Below are positions 43,623-53,231 of a stretch of DNA of 64,000 nucleotides, in pieces. The translations under genes were made by a program, and so were the position numbers. The stretch comes from Haloferax sulfurifontis ATCC BAA-897 (GTDB taxonomy: Archaea; Halobacteriota; Halobacteria; Halobacteriales; Haloferacaceae). The stretch spans positions 1 to 64,000 of the forward strand of contig NZ_AOLM01000023.1 of NCBI RefSeq assembly GCF_000337835.1. Direction: 5' to 3'. The notes under the pieces are model-generated. The model did not search any database. It had not been told where the DNA came from and saw only the letters and a list, made by a program, of their open reading frames with translations. Every line of letters begins with the position of its first letter. Positions within the stretch are counted from its first letter, which is position 1.

Positions 43623-44141
43623 TTACTGCTCGACGTCGACGGATTCGAGGACCACGTCGGACACCGGCTTGTCGTTTCGGTCGGTCGGGACCGAGCCGAT
43701 GTCCTCGACGACGTCCATGCCGTCTGTGACCTTCCCGAAGACGGCGTGCTTGCCGTCGAGGTGGGGCTGGGCGTCGAGCGTGATGAAGAACTGCGAGCCG
43801 TTCGTGTTGGGGCCGCGATTCGCCATCGAGAGCACGCCGGGGCCGTCGTGGCTGAGGTCCGAGTGGAACTCGTCGTCGAAGGTGTAGCCGGGGCCGCCGC
43901 GGCCGGTCCCCGTCGGGTCGCCGCCCTGAATCATGAAGTCAGAGATGATGCGGTGAAAGAGGATGTCCTCGTAGAGCGGTTCGCCTTCCATCGTCTCGTC
44001 CGTCTCGGGGTGGACCCACGTCTTTTCGCCCGTGGCGAGGCCGACGAAGTTCTCGACCGTGTTCGGGACCTTGTCCTCGAAGAGTTCGACCGTGATGTCG
44101 CCCTTGTTCGTGTGGAGCGTGGCCGTTGGGTTGTCGTTCAT
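43623..44141 (-). CDS. Peptidyl-prolyl cis-trans isomerase, cyclophilin type
   Basis: 172 residues from the ATG at 44141; the longer frame above it is not conserved. Cyclophilin core: [30 protein letters not shown] (catalytic Arg in FHRII), [21 protein letters not shown] and [12 protein letters not shown]. Small cytoplasmic folding catalyst. Acidic composition matches the haloarchaeal form. Its promoter sits between it and the divergent transporter gene. Confidence 0.93.
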   Translation of the reverse strand: MNDNPTATLHTNKGDITVELFEDKVPNTVENFVGLATGEKTWVHPETDETMEGEPLYEDILFHRIISDFMIQGGDPTGTGRGGPGYTFDDEFHSDLSHDGPGVLSMANRGPNTNGSQFFITLDAQPHLDGKHAVFGKVTDGMDVVEDIGSVPTDRNDKPVSDVVLESVDVEQ

Positions 44142-44349
44142 ACTTGACCCGTCGGGCGGGCGAGTGAAAACCGTGCCGCCTCGGGGTCGGTCGCCGGCGA
44201 CACGGTTCTCCGGTTCTCCGTCGGTGACACGACCCCGCTCGGCCCGCGTCTTCCGGTCGGATTCCCGGACTGTCACACCGACAGACGTTTTTCTCCCCCG
44301 CGACCGAGTGGTGTGAGATGACATCACAATTCGACGGAGGGCGGTCGGA

Positions 44350-45327
44350 ATGAACGTCCGCTCGACTCTCGAACGCCTGTCGGAACTCGCCAACACCTAC
44401 TTCGTCGGCCTCGTGCTCCTCGCGTCGGCCGCCGCGTTGGCGCAACCGGACCTGTTCACGTGGATTGCACCGTACATCTCGCCGCTCCTCGGGCTCATCA
44501 TGCTCGGGATGGGACTGACGCTTCAGCCCGTGGACTTCCGCCGACTCGCGGAGCGCCCGCGAGACGTGGCCATCGGCGCGCTCGCCCAGTGGCTCATCAT
44601 GCCGACCGCCGCCTACGCGCTCACGGTCGTCCTGTCTCTCCCGCCGGAACTCGCCGTCGGCGTCATCCTCGTCGGCGCGGCCCCCGGCGGCACCGCCTCG
44701 AACGTCATGGCCTACCTCGGGAAAGGCGACGTGGCGCTGTCGGTCGCCATCACGACCGTCACCACGCTGGCCGCGCCGCTCGTCATGCCCGCGTGGGTCG
44801 TCGCGCTCGCCGGCGAACAGCTTCAGGTCGGCTTCATGGACCTGTTCGTCAACATCATCCAAATCGTCTTCATCCCGGTCGTGCTCGGCTTCGCGCTCCG
44901 CCTCCTGCTCGACCGCAACGCGCCCGAGGTCGCCGAAGTCGGCCTCGACGTGTTCCCGCTCGTCTCGGTCCTGAGCATCGTCGCCATCGTCGCGGCCGTC
45001 GTCGGCCTCAACGTCGACACCATCCTCGGCGCGGGCGCGGCCGCCATCGGGGCCGTCGTCCTCCACAACGCCATCGGCCTCGGTACCGGCTACGGGACCG
45101 GCCGCCTCGCCGGGATGTCCGAGGACCGCGTCCGGACGACGACGTTCGAGGTCGGCCTCCAGAACAGCGGGCTCGCGGCGGCCCTCGCGCTGACGTTCTT
45201 CTCGCCCGCCGCCGCCCTCCCGCCCGCGCTGTTCAGCGTCTGGCACAACATCACCGGCCCGCTCCTCGCCAGCTACTTCTCCCGGACCGCGAGCGACTCG
45301 TCGGGTGGCGCGCCTGCAGACGACTGA
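44350..45327 (+). CDS. Bile acid:sodium symporter (BASS) family transporter
   Basis: 325 residues and about nine or ten helices. Family motifs: [43 protein letters not shown] (the unwound crossover helix), and [19 protein letters not shown] proteins import organic anions with sodium; in archaea the substrate is often a carboxylate such as pyruvate or pantoate, but that cannot be told here. Start ATG at 44350 is just after a GC-rich leader. Confidence 0.9.
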   Translation: MNVRSTLERLSELANTYFVGLVLLASAAALAQPDLFTWIAPYISPLLGLIMLGMGLTLQPVDFRRLAERPRDVAIGALAQWLIMPTAAYALTVVLSLPPELAVGVILVGAAPGGTASNVMAYLGKGDVALSVAITTVTTLAAPLVMPAWVVALAGEQLQVGFMDLFVNIIQIVFIPVVLGFALRLLLDRNAPEVAEVGLDVFPLVSVLSIVAIVAAVVGLNVDTILGAGAAAIGAVVLHNAIGLGTGYGTGRLAGMSEDRVRTTTFEVGLQNSGLAAALALTFFSPAAALPPALFSVWHNITGPLLASYFSRTASDSSGGAPADD

Positions 45328-45416
45328 GTCGTCAAAAACGACCTTCGATTTTTGAGACCCTCGTCTCCAGAGAACCGACGCCACGTTAATGTATTGCGAT
45401 AGACAAGCACTACTGT

Positions 45417-45656
45417 ATGGTACGAAACGTCGGCACGCTCGACCGGACTGTTCGCCTCGCGCTCGGTGCGCTGTTCGTCATCGGCGGGGTCGGAAGCTAC
45501 GCGGGGCTGTTCTCGCTCGGGTTCGGCCCGGTGCCCGCGGCGCTCGGTGCCGCGTTCGTCGCCGCCGTCGGCGTCATCCTGCTCGTGACCGGGTTCCGCC
45601 GGACGTGTCCCCTGTATCTGCCGTTCGGTATCGACACGTCGGACGACCGGAACTGA
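45417..45656 (+). CDS. YgaP-type two-helix membrane protein (DUF2892)
   Basis: 79 residues. MVRNVGTLDRTVRLALGALFVIGG is the DUF2892 signature, with two helices (about 14-30 and 41-57) and RRTCPLYLPFGID near the end. In E. coli YgaP this domain is joined to a rhodanese domain; here it is alone. The ATG lies about 30 bp after AATGTATTGCG, consistent with a leaderless transcript. Confidence 0.85.
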   Translation: MVRNVGTLDRTVRLALGALFVIGGVGSYAGLFSLGFGPVPAALGAAFVAAVGVILLVTGFRRTCPLYLPFGIDTSDDRN

Positions 45657-45747
45657 CGGTCGCGTCCACCCCCGCCCCGCCGCGCCCCGCGCCGTCTGCT
45701 TTTCTCGCTCCCCTAACTACAAGACACCCCACCGCGATGCGTCGGAT

Positions 45748-46761
45748 ATGCACACCGCGGAGACCGTGACGCTCACCCGCCTCCCCTCCGGCGTCCCGGT
45801 ACAGACGACCGTTCACACCTACGAACCAAAAGACGGGACCGACGGCCCGACGCTCTACGTGCAGGCCGCCCAGCACGGGCGCGAAATCAACGGCACCGAA
45901 GTGCTCCGCCGACTGCACGGCCGCCTCGAACGCGCGGAGCTCTCGGGCCGGGTCGTCGCCGTCCCCGTCGCCGACCCGCTGACGTTCGACCGCGTCTCCT
46001 ACGTCACCCCCGAGGTGCTCGACTCCGTCAACTCCAACATGAACCGCGTCTGGCCGGGCGACGCCGACGGCTCGCTCCACCAGCGCATGGCCGCGAAGCT
46101 CTGGGAGTACATCAGCGAGTCCGACGCCATCGTCGACCTCCACACGGGGAGCCCGGACATGCTCACCCACACCGTCTACCTCCGGGGCGACGAGGCCTCT
46201 CGCGACCTCGCGCGGGCGTTCGGCGTCGACATCCTCCTCGCGGAGGCCGCCGGCGAGGACGCCGACGACGAGTGGACCGAACGGAGCTTCGACGGCAAGC
46301 TCCGCGTCGCGGCGACGAACGCGGGCATCCCCTCTATCACGCCCGAACTCGCCCACAACAAACAGCTCGTCGAGCCGGCCATCGTCGCCGGCGTCGAGGG
46401 CCTCCTCAACGTCTGCCGCGACATGGGCATCCTCTCGGGCGCGGTCGAGCCGTGGGACGGCCGCACCTACCGCAACCACCTCGGCCGCGTGCAGGCCGCC
46501 GCCTCGGGCCTGTTCGTCGCCCGCGAGGACGTGGAACTCGCCCGCGAGGTCCGCCCCGGCGACCACCTCGGCTGGGTGTACGACCCGACCACCTACGAGG
46601 TGCTCCAAGAGGTCGAAGCCGAGCGCGCGGGCATCGTCTACTCCATCGCCCGCGAGGCGACCGTCACGGCCGGCGAGACGCTCGTCGGCATCGCGCTCCC
46701 GCTGGACGACGGCGAGGGGGACGACCCCTTCGACGAGACCGACGGCGACCTCGACATATAG
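45748..46761 (+). CDS. Succinylglutamate desuccinylase / aspartoacylase family hydrolase
   Basis: 337 residues, zinc carboxypeptidase-like fold. Zinc ligands are visible: AQHGREINGTE (His 43, Glu 46) and VDLHTG (His about 132). TPELAHNKQ follows in the C-terminal part of the catalytic domain. The end of the protein is a beta-rich domain with a lipoyl-like look (VRPGDHLGWVY). The substrate is an N-acyl amino acid or similar; it cannot be named. The ATG at 45748 follows a GC-rich leader of about 90 bp. Confidence 0.87.
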   Translation: MHTAETVTLTRLPSGVPVQTTVHTYEPKDGTDGPTLYVQAAQHGREINGTEVLRRLHGRLERAELSGRVVAVPVADPLTFDRVSYVTPEVLDSVNSNMNRVWPGDADGSLHQRMAAKLWEYISESDAIVDLHTGSPDMLTHTVYLRGDEASRDLARAFGVDILLAEAAGEDADDEWTERSFDGKLRVAATNAGIPSITPELAHNKQLVEPAIVAGVEGLLNVCRDMGILSGAVEPWDGRTYRNHLGRVQAAASGLFVAREDVELAREVRPGDHLGWVYDPTTYEVLQEVEAERAGIVYSIAREATVTAGETLVGIALPLDDGEGDDPFDETDGDLDI

Positions 46762-46830
46762 AGAACGGCGGTTCAGTCGAACAAGAGGGACCGACGTGTT
46801 GAACAGAAAGCGTTCGAGTCGGCCGCGAGT

Positions 46831-47913
46831 TCAGAACGCGCGCAGGTCTTCGAGCACCGCTTCCGCGTCGCCGGAGGCGATGGTCTCGCGGGCCAGTTCG
46901 AGTCCCTCGTCGATGCTGTCGACGTCCTCGCGGGCGTAGATGCGGAGCGCCGCGTTGAGGGCGACGGCGTCGGCGAAGCGGTCCTCGCGGTCGCCGGCGA
47001 GCACGGACTCCGTGATTTCGGCGGAGTCGCCGGCCACGTCGTCCTCGTCGACGCCGAGGTCGTCGTACTCGAAGTCCATGCCGTACTCGGCGGTCTCGAT
47101 GTCGAAGTCGTCGAAGGTGGCCTCGCCGTCGTCGCCGGCGGTCCACTCGGCGACCTTCGTGTAGCCGGGGCGGATGTCGTCGTAGCCCTCCATCCCCTGG
47201 AACATGAGCACGCGGTCGAGGTCGTGGTGCTCGCTTTCCTCGAAGGTGTCGACCATCTTCTTGGCGAACGCGAGGTGGTAGAACGACCCGAGGTGGACCG
47301 AGGCGTTCGCGGGGTTGGCGATGGTCTCGATGGTGTTGACGAACGTCCGGACGCCCATGTTGTCGCGGCGCTCCCAGAGGGCGTGGATGGCGGGGTTAAA
47401 TCGCGGCTGGTAGTAGAAGCCGAAGCCGGTGTCGTCGACCATGTCGGCGGACTCCTCGGGGTCGAGTTCCGTGCGGACGCCGAGTTCGTCGAGGACGTGC
47501 TTGTAGGCGTCCTGTTTCTGCGTCGGGACGCGGTCGCCGGAGTGGACGACGACGGGCGTGCCGGCCGCGGCGGCGACGACGCCGGCGGCGACGCCGAGGA
47601 TGGCGGTCTTGCCCTTGCCGTCGTAGTTCGCGCCGCAGTCGACGGGGTCGGCGTCGGGTTCGGCGTACTCGACGCCTTCGGCCATCACGTCGGCGTAGGC
47701 GGCGAGTTCCTCCGCGTTGTTGTGCTTCCAGCGGTTGGCGAGCCAGAACGCCCCGAGCGTCGTGTGGTCCGGTTCGCCGGCGAGAATGCGGCGCATCGCC
47801 TCGGACGCCTGCTCGCGGCTCATGTCCTCGGCGGACTTCGTGCCCGTGCCGACGGCTTCCGTCATCAGACGCTTCAGCGGCCATTCCCCGAACTCGCTTT
47901 CGACTACTGCCAT
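46831..47913 (-). CDS. trpD2: Anthranilate phosphoribosyltransferase-like protein TrpD2
   Basis: 360 residues from the ATG at 47913. Family III phosphoribosyltransferase fold: FWLANRWKHNNAEELAAYAD, DCGANYDGKGKTAILG (the GxGGD-like motif is altered), VVVHSGDR, NPAIHALWERRDNMGVRTF and HLGSFYHLAFAKKM. TrpD2 proteins are nucleic-acid binding relatives of TrpD and do not appear to act in tryptophan synthesis. The sequence lacks the strict TrpD signature, so TrpD2 is preferred. Divergent from the siroheme decarboxylase gene. Confidence 0.8.
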   Translation of the reverse strand: MAVVESEFGEWPLKRLMTEAVGTGTKSAEDMSREQASEAMRRILAGEPDHTTLGAFWLANRWKHNNAEELAAYADVMAEGVEYAEPDADPVDCGANYDGKGKTAILGVAAGVVAAAAGTPVVVHSGDRVPTQKQDAYKHVLDELGVRTELDPEESADMVDDTGFGFYYQPRFNPAIHALWERRDNMGVRTFVNTIETIANPANASVHLGSFYHLAFAKKMVDTFEESEHHDLDRVLMFQGMEGYDDIRPGYTKVAEWTAGDDGEATFDDFDIETAEYGMDFEYDDLGVDEDDVAGDSAEITESVLAGDREDRFADAVALNAALRIYAREDVDSIDEGLELARETIASGDAEAVLEDLRAF

Positions 47914-48021
47914 GCGCCTGTGTTCGCGCGAGCGGTCAAAAAACGTCCCGTTCGGTCCCGTCGCCCGGGAGCGACGCCGCCGTCCGAAAGCGATAGGCTT
48001 CCCGACTCCTAACGCCGGGTA

Positions 48022-49065
48022 ATGAGCGCGTTGTCGGATGATTGGCGGGACGGCATCGACGAGGTCGATGCGGCGCTTATCGACGGCTACCAGAGCGGCT
48101 TCCCGGTCGAGCAACGGCCGTTCCGCGTCGTCGCCGAGGAGTTAGGCATCGACGAGGACGACGCCCTCGACCGCGTCCGTCGGCTCCGCGAAGACGGCAT
48201 CTTCCGACGGTTCGGCCCGGTTCTCAACCCACCCGTCATCGGGAGTTCGACCCTCGCGGCCGTCGCCGCGCCCGAGGAGCGCTTCGACGAGGTCGCCGAA
48301 CTCATCAACGGCTACCGGCAGGTGAACCACAACTACCGCCGCGCCCACGAGTGGAACATGTGGTTCGTCGTCACCGCCGGCTCCCGCGAGACGCGCGACC
48401 GCATCCTCGACGAAATCGAGGAGCGCACCGGCTGTGAGGTGCTGAACCTCCCGATGCTCACCGACTACTACATCGACCTCGAGTTCCCCATCGTCAACGA
48501 CGACCGCTTCGCCCGCGAGAGCCTCGGCGCGACGGACGTGAGCGCCACCCGCATCTCCGAGGACGCGACCGGCGACCTCTCGGCGCTCGAAGCCCGCCTG
48601 CTCGTGGAGATTCAGGGCGGTTTCCCGCTGTCGAAGACGCCCTACCGGGACGTGGCCGACGCCATCGACGCCGAGGTCGACGACGTGCTCGTCGCCGTCG
48701 AGCGCCTGCTCGCGGACGGCTGTATCAAGCGCATCGGCTGTGTCGTCAACCACATCGTCACGGGCTTTCGGAACAACTGCATGGTCGTCTGGAACGTCCC
48801 CGACGACGAACTCGACGCCCGCGGCGAGGCCGTCGGGAGCCTCCCGTACGTCACGCTCTGTTACCACCGGCCGCGCCGCCCCGAGCAGGGCTGGGAGTAC
48901 AACCTCTTTACCATGATCCACGGCCGGGACGCCGACGCCGTCGACGAGAAGATAGACGAACTCGCCGCCGACCACCTGCCGTTCGACCACGAGCGACTCT
49001 ACTCGACGGCGAAACTCAAGCAGACCGGCGCGCAGTACGAGGAACTCGTGGGGTCGGACGACTGA
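48022..49065 (+). CDS. Siroheme decarboxylase, AhbA/AhbB domains in one chain
   Basis: 347 residues with two copies of the Lrp/AsnC-like AhbA/B unit. Copy 1 (about 15-160): winged helix FPVEQRPFRVVAEELGIDEDD, then RRFGPVLNPP and YRRAHEWNMWFVV. Copy 2 (about 185-340): FPLSKTPYRDVADAIDAEVDD, KRIGCVVNH, LCYHRPRRPEQGWEYNLFTMIHG. AhbA/B decarboxylate siroheme to didecarboxysiroheme in the alternative heme route used by archaea. The His-rich Y-x-R and W-x-Y-N segments fit active-site features. The DNA-binding fold is present but is thought not to act in transcription. Confidence 0.87.
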   Translation: MSALSDDWRDGIDEVDAALIDGYQSGFPVEQRPFRVVAEELGIDEDDALDRVRRLREDGIFRRFGPVLNPPVIGSSTLAAVAAPEERFDEVAELINGYRQVNHNYRRAHEWNMWFVVTAGSRETRDRILDEIEERTGCEVLNLPMLTDYYIDLEFPIVNDDRFARESLGATDVSATRISEDATGDLSALEARLLVEIQGGFPLSKTPYRDVADAIDAEVDDVLVAVERLLADGCIKRIGCVVNHIVTGFRNNCMVVWNVPDDELDARGEAVGSLPYVTLCYHRPRRPEQGWEYNLFTMIHGRDADAVDEKIDELAADHLPFDHERLYSTAKLKQTGAQYEELVGSDD

Positions 49066-49166
49066 GAGGGAACGGACCAAACTCGACCGAACAGAACAGA
49101 CCGAACAGAACAGCACTCGTTTTCGACGCCTGCGCCGCCGTCCGCGTCACAGCTCACACCGGGTCG

Positions 49167-50036
49167 CTACCGCGAGAGCGGCGACATCCGGTAGAGCATC
49201 CGCGCGGCCTGCGCGACGCCCGTCTTCGCCAGCGACCCGCTTTTGAGCGCGCCGATTTTCGCGTAGTAGCCGGACTTGAACGCGCCCTTCTTGGCGAGGA
49301 GCGCGCTCCCGAGCGCCCCGCGCTTGGCGTAGTACGCGGACTTCCGACCGGCCGCACCGGCGTAGTGTTTCGTGCTCGTCGGAATCGGCGTCCGGCGACC
49401 CTGCACCTCGGTCGAACCGTTGCGGACGGCGTCCAAGATGTCGTCGGCGGTGAGCGAGGCGCGGGACACGTCGGGGATGTCGATTTCGGTGTAGGCGCGG
49501 CCGACGTACCCGACCTTGTGGGCGTCGCTCCCGGCGACGCCGGGGTACTGGCGCTTCGCCGCGAACCGGCGGGCGCGGCGGTTCTTGTAGCCCGTGAAGA
49601 GCCACGAGTTGTACGTCTCGATGGCGTCGAAGGCGTCGCCGCCCGCGGCGTCGTGATACCGGCCGAGCCGGCGGCGACCGATGCCGTGTCGGCTCCGCTG
49701 GAACGGGTGCGGGACGATGGCGACGCCGCCGCGCTCGCGCACCCAGCGGGCCGTCTCGTCCAGCGGGCGACGCCGCGGGGGAAGCTCCTCCACGCCGAGC
49801 GCGAGAAGGTGGCCGTCGGCCGTCGAGACTTCCACGCCGGGGATGCCGACGAGGCCGTACATCGGTGCGAGTTGCGCCGCTCGGAGCGACTCGTCGATGA
49901 CGTCGTGGTCGGTGATGACGACGGCGTCCAACCCGATTTCGGCGGCCTGTTCCAAGATGAGCTCCACCGGGTCGTGCGCGTCGTACGAGCCTTCCGAGTG
50001 CACGTGGGGGTCGATGCGGACGGTCAGCGCGGACAC
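49167..50036 (-). CDS. PHP domain metal-dependent phosphoesterase with a repetitive C-terminal tail
   Basis: 289 residues. PHP motifs: DPHVHSEGSYD near the N-terminus, VVITDHDVID, GVEVSTADGHLLALG, VIVPHPF-like VAIVPHPFQRSRHG, and GSDAHKVGYVGRAYTEID. PHP enzymes hydrolyse phosphate esters with two or three metals; nucleotide or RNA-end substrates are common. From about residue 233 to 276 the tail is four 11-residue repeats of the type S-A/G-x-x-A-K-x-G-A-L/F-x (see repeat entry), which is not part of the PHP fold. An ATG start at 50036 follows a TTTTTC element. Confidence 0.88.
   Translation of the reverse strand: MSALTVRIDPHVHSEGSYDAHDPVELILEQAAEIGLDAVVITDHDVIDESLRAAQLAPMYGLVGIPGVEVSTADGHLLALGVEELPPRRRPLDETARWVRERGGVAIVPHPFQRSRHGIGRRRLGRYHDAAGGDAFDAIETYNSWLFTGYKNRRARRFAAKRQYPGVAGSDAHKVGYVGRAYTEIDIPDVSRASLTADDILDAVRNGSTEVQGRRTPIPTSTKHYAGAAGRKSAYYAKRGALGSALLAKKGAFKSGYYAKIGALKSGSLAKTGVAQAARMLYRMSPLSR
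49209..49340 (-). repeat. Four 11-residue repeats at the end of the PHP protein
   Basis: Translated units: SAYYAKRGALG, SALLAKKGAFK, SGYYAKIGALK, SGSLAKTGVAQ (residues 233-276). The Lys and Gly positions are constant, and the phase is exactly 33 bp. Eleven-residue repeats can form long amphipathic helices that lie on membranes. The segment is basic, unlike the acidic rest of the protein. Confidence 0.85.
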
Positions 50037-50244
50037 GACTCTTCGTTAGGCCTCGGTGACGAAAAAGACACGCCCGAATCGTGCTAGCTCGAAGCACAGC
50101 GGTCGGGGGAGTCGGTGGCGTCCCGAACTCCACCGGAACCGGCCTCAATAGGCCTCAGATACGGAAGATATGGGAATCCATCACGTCGCGGACGTAAATT
50201 CGTTTCAGCGAATCTTTAGGAATCATCGTGTCGAACGTGTACAC

Positions 50245-51990
50245 ATGGCATCCGAAGACCGCTTTCGCCCCGCCGTCGACCTCGCGGACCTCCGCGAGTC
50301 GGGCCGCGAACAGGTCGCGCTGGACGGGCGCTCTATCGCCCTCTTCGACCACGAGGGCTCCATCAGGGCCGTCGACAACGCTTGCCCGCACATGGGTTTC
50401 CCGCTCGTCCGCGGCTCCGTGGACGAGGGCGTGCTGACTTGCCACTGGCACCACGCCCGGTTCGAACTCTCCTGCGGCGACACGTTCGACCCGTGGGCCG
50501 ACGACGTGCGGACCTACCCCGTTGAGGTGCGCGACGGGACGGTCTACGTCGACCCGGACCCCGACCCGGACGAACCGCCGGCGGTCCGCTGGTCGAACCG
50601 ACTGGGAGACGGCCTCGAACAGAACCTCCGGCTGGTCGTCGCGAAGTCCGTCATCGGCCTCCTCGACGCCGGCGTCGAGCCGACGGAGCCGCTTTCGACC
50701 GGCGTCCGGTTCGGCTGTCGCTACCGGCGCGACGGCTGGGGGTCGGGGCTCACTATCCTGACCGCGATGGCGAACGTCCTCCCCGACCTCGACCCCGACG
50801 ACCGAAAGCGCGCGCTCTATCAGGGGCTCGTCCACGTCGCGGGCGACGCCTCCGGCGAACCGCCGCAGTTCGAACAGGACGCCCTCGGCGCGACCGACAC
50901 CGACTTCGACCGCCTGCGGTCGTGGTTCCGCGAGAACGTCGAGGTTCGCGACCCCGACGGCGCGGAGCGCGTCCTCCGGACCGCAATCGCGGCCGGCCAC
51001 GACGACGCCGAACTCGCCGGCATGGTCGCCGCCGCGGCCACCGACCACCGATACCTCGACACCGGGCACGTCCTCGACTTCGTCAACAAGGCCTGCGAGG
51101 CGCTCGACCACGTGGGCTGGGACCGCGCCGACGAGGTCCTCCCGAGCCTCGTCCGCGGACTCGCCCGCGCCGACCGGGCCGAGGAGTCAGCCGAGTGGCG
51201 GCGACCAATCGACCTCGCGGACACGCTCGACGACGTGTTCGCTGACCTCGACGACCACGTCGCCGCCGGCGCGGGCGAGACGTGGTCCTCCCCGGACGAC
51301 CTGCTCGACACCCTCCTCGGCGACGACCCGCACGTCATCGTCGACGCGCTGACCGAGGCGATTCGAAGCGGCGCGACGCCCGCAGAACTCGCCGACGTCG
51401 TCGCCTTCGCCGCCGGCACGCGGGTCGCGCGGTTCTCGACCACCAACGAGTTCGGCGACTGGAACACGGTCCACCACACCTTTACCTACGCCAACGCGGT
51501 CCACCGGCTCGCCGAGCGGACCGGGGCCGCGGAGCTCTATCGGGGCGTGTTCGACGCCGCAGTCAACGTCTACCTCGACCGGTTCCTGAACACGCCGCCG
51601 GCCCCGCTTCCCGACCCGACCCCCGACGCCGACCCGGCGGCGGCGCTCGAAACACTCTCCGCGGCGTTCGACGCCGAGGGGCGGGTGAACGACGCCGGCC
51701 GGGCGGCCGCGGGGTTCCTCGACGGCGGCGGCGACCCGGCGAGGCTCCGCCGCGAACTCGGGGGCGCTCTCCTCCGCGAGGACGCCGGTTTCCACACCTA
51801 TCAGGCGCTCGAAGCGGGGTTCGAACAGGCGGCGACGCGGCCGCCCGAGGAGGCGCGGACGCTTCTCGTCGGCGTCGCGCGCTACCTCGCGGCGCACTCG
51901 CCGACGCGCCGGGAGCGAGAACAGACGTTCAGCATCGCCGCGCGGCTCCAGCGCGGCGAGTCGGTGTACGGCGAAGACGCAGACCTCTGA
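50245..51990 (+). CDS. Rieske 2Fe-2S protein with a large uncharacterised helical domain
   Basis: 581 residues from the ATG at 50245. Residues 1-105 form a Rieske ferredoxin domain with CPHMGFPL and CHWHHARFEL (ligand pattern C-x-H ... C-x-x-H). The remaining 470 residues are mostly alpha-helical and lack a catalytic non-heme iron 2-His-1-carboxylate that I can identify, so this is not a normal ring-hydroxylating oxygenase. A conserved-looking FGDWNTVHHTFTYANAVHRL and NVYLDRFLNTPPAPLP appear in this part. No partner is obvious; the flavoprotein gene follows on the other strand. Confidence 0.8.
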   Translation: MASEDRFRPAVDLADLRESGREQVALDGRSIALFDHEGSIRAVDNACPHMGFPLVRGSVDEGVLTCHWHHARFELSCGDTFDPWADDVRTYPVEVRDGTVYVDPDPDPDEPPAVRWSNRLGDGLEQNLRLVVAKSVIGLLDAGVEPTEPLSTGVRFGCRYRRDGWGSGLTILTAMANVLPDLDPDDRKRALYQGLVHVAGDASGEPPQFEQDALGATDTDFDRLRSWFRENVEVRDPDGAERVLRTAIAAGHDDAELAGMVAAAATDHRYLDTGHVLDFVNKACEALDHVGWDRADEVLPSLVRGLARADRAEESAEWRRPIDLADTLDDVFADLDDHVAAGAGETWSSPDDLLDTLLGDDPHVIVDALTEAIRSGATPAELADVVAFAAGTRVARFSTTNEFGDWNTVHHTFTYANAVHRLAERTGAAELYRGVFDAAVNVYLDRFLNTPPAPLPDPTPDADPAAALETLSAAFDAEGRVNDAGRAAAGFLDGGGDPARLRRELGGALLREDAGFHTYQALEAGFEQAATRPPEEARTLLVGVARYLAAHSPTRREREQTFSIAARLQRGESVYGEDADL

Positions 51991-52040
51991 CCCCGCACCG
52001 GGGTCGCGCAGGCGCTCGTCGTCGCCGTCATTCTTTTCGC

Positions 52041-53075
52041 CTACTGCTCGGCGATTCGCTCGCCGGCCTCGACGCCGCTCCAGAGCGCGGCGTGGACTCG
52101 GCCCTCGCCGACCGTCCAGTCGCCCGCGAAGTAGAGGCCGTGGGGCTCCCCGCGGCGGAGTATCTCGCGGTCGGCGACGCCGTCGGGGAGCGCGTACCGC
52201 CAGCCCTGGTCGTCCACCCAGTCGGGGTCGCGCAGGCGCTCGTCGTCGAGGAGTTCGGCGACCATCCCGGCGACCTCGTCGGCCGCGTCGTCGAGGGGGT
52301 CGTCGTAGCGCGCCTCGGACCACTCCGGGCTCGGTTGGACGACGAGCAGGCTCTCGCCGTCGGGGACGTGACCCTCCTTGCACTCCTCGCGGGCGACCCA
52401 GCCGACGGGATGGGTCTTGTCGGGGTTGACGAGGGCGTACCACGGCTCCTCGCGCTCGAAGGGGTAGTGGAGGACGACGGTTCGAACCGTCCGGTACTCG
52501 ACGCTCCCGATGGCCTCGCGGAGCGCGACCATACACTGGTCGCCCCAGCCCATCTCCGTGAGAATCGCGGCCGTCTGCGGGGCCGGCGGCGTCAGGAGCA
52601 CCGAATCGAACGGGCCGTGGCGCGTCCCCGCCTCGTCGACGACCGACCAGTAGCCGCTGTCGGGGTTGTGGTCGATGGCGGCGACGCGCGTCTCCCGCTC
52701 GACGGCCGCCTCGGTCTCGGCGAGCATGCGCTTTGCCAGTTGGGTGATGCCCTCGGTCCACGTCCACTTGTGTTGGTCGCGGGCGTCGCCCTCGGAGACG
52801 ACGCCGTCGCCGTCGAACGTCCAGACCGGCTCCTCGATGTCGACCAACCCGTCCGCGCCCAGTCCGCGGACGAGCCGCTCGGTGCGGCGGTCGTAGTCTT
52901 TCACGTAGTTCGCGCCGTGGTCGTACCGACAGCCGTGTCGGCGGCGCGTCGCGGCGCGCCCGCACACCCCGCGGCTCTTTTCGAGAATCGTGACGTTCGC
53001 GTTCGCCTCGCGGAGCGCGTACGCCGCGCCAGCCCCAGCGGCCCCGGCTCCGACGATGCACACGTCGCGAGTCAT
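52041..53075 (-). CDS. FAD-dependent amine oxidase-like protein (renalase type)
   Basis: 344 residues from the ATG at 53075; an in-frame ATG upstream adds 13 residues of promoter. FAD site VGAGAAGAGAAYALREA and ILEKSRGVCGRAATRR, then DHGANYVKDYDRR (the flavin-contacting segment), a central FAD/substrate region, and a C-terminal GLYFAGDWTVGEGRVHAALWSG that closes over the flavin. The size and motifs fit the renalase / FAD-dependent oxidoreductase group. Substrate unknown. It is convergent with the Rieske gene, only 50 bp apart. Confidence 0.83.
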   Translation of the reverse strand: MTRDVCIVGAGAAGAGAAYALREANANVTILEKSRGVCGRAATRRRHGCRYDHGANYVKDYDRRTERLVRGLGADGLVDIEEPVWTFDGDGVVSEGDARDQHKWTWTEGITQLAKRMLAETEAAVERETRVAAIDHNPDSGYWSVVDEAGTRHGPFDSVLLTPPAPQTAAILTEMGWGDQCMVALREAIGSVEYRTVRTVVLHYPFEREEPWYALVNPDKTHPVGWVAREECKEGHVPDGESLLVVQPSPEWSEARYDDPLDDAADEVAGMVAELLDDERLRDPDWVDDQGWRYALPDGVADREILRRGEPHGLYFAGDWTVGEGRVHAALWSGVEAGERIAEQ

Positions 53076-53231
53076 CTCGCCACCCCGCGTGAGAGTCCAG
53101 CCAGCATTGGTCAAACGTGAGGCTTCGAGGCGCTAAAAGACTCGCAACGCGGCGGGAATAGGGACCGCGTTCGCGCCCGCCGCCCCGGCGGGAGGCGAAA
53201 ACGATTCACGTCGCGCCGCCGGAGTCTGTGT

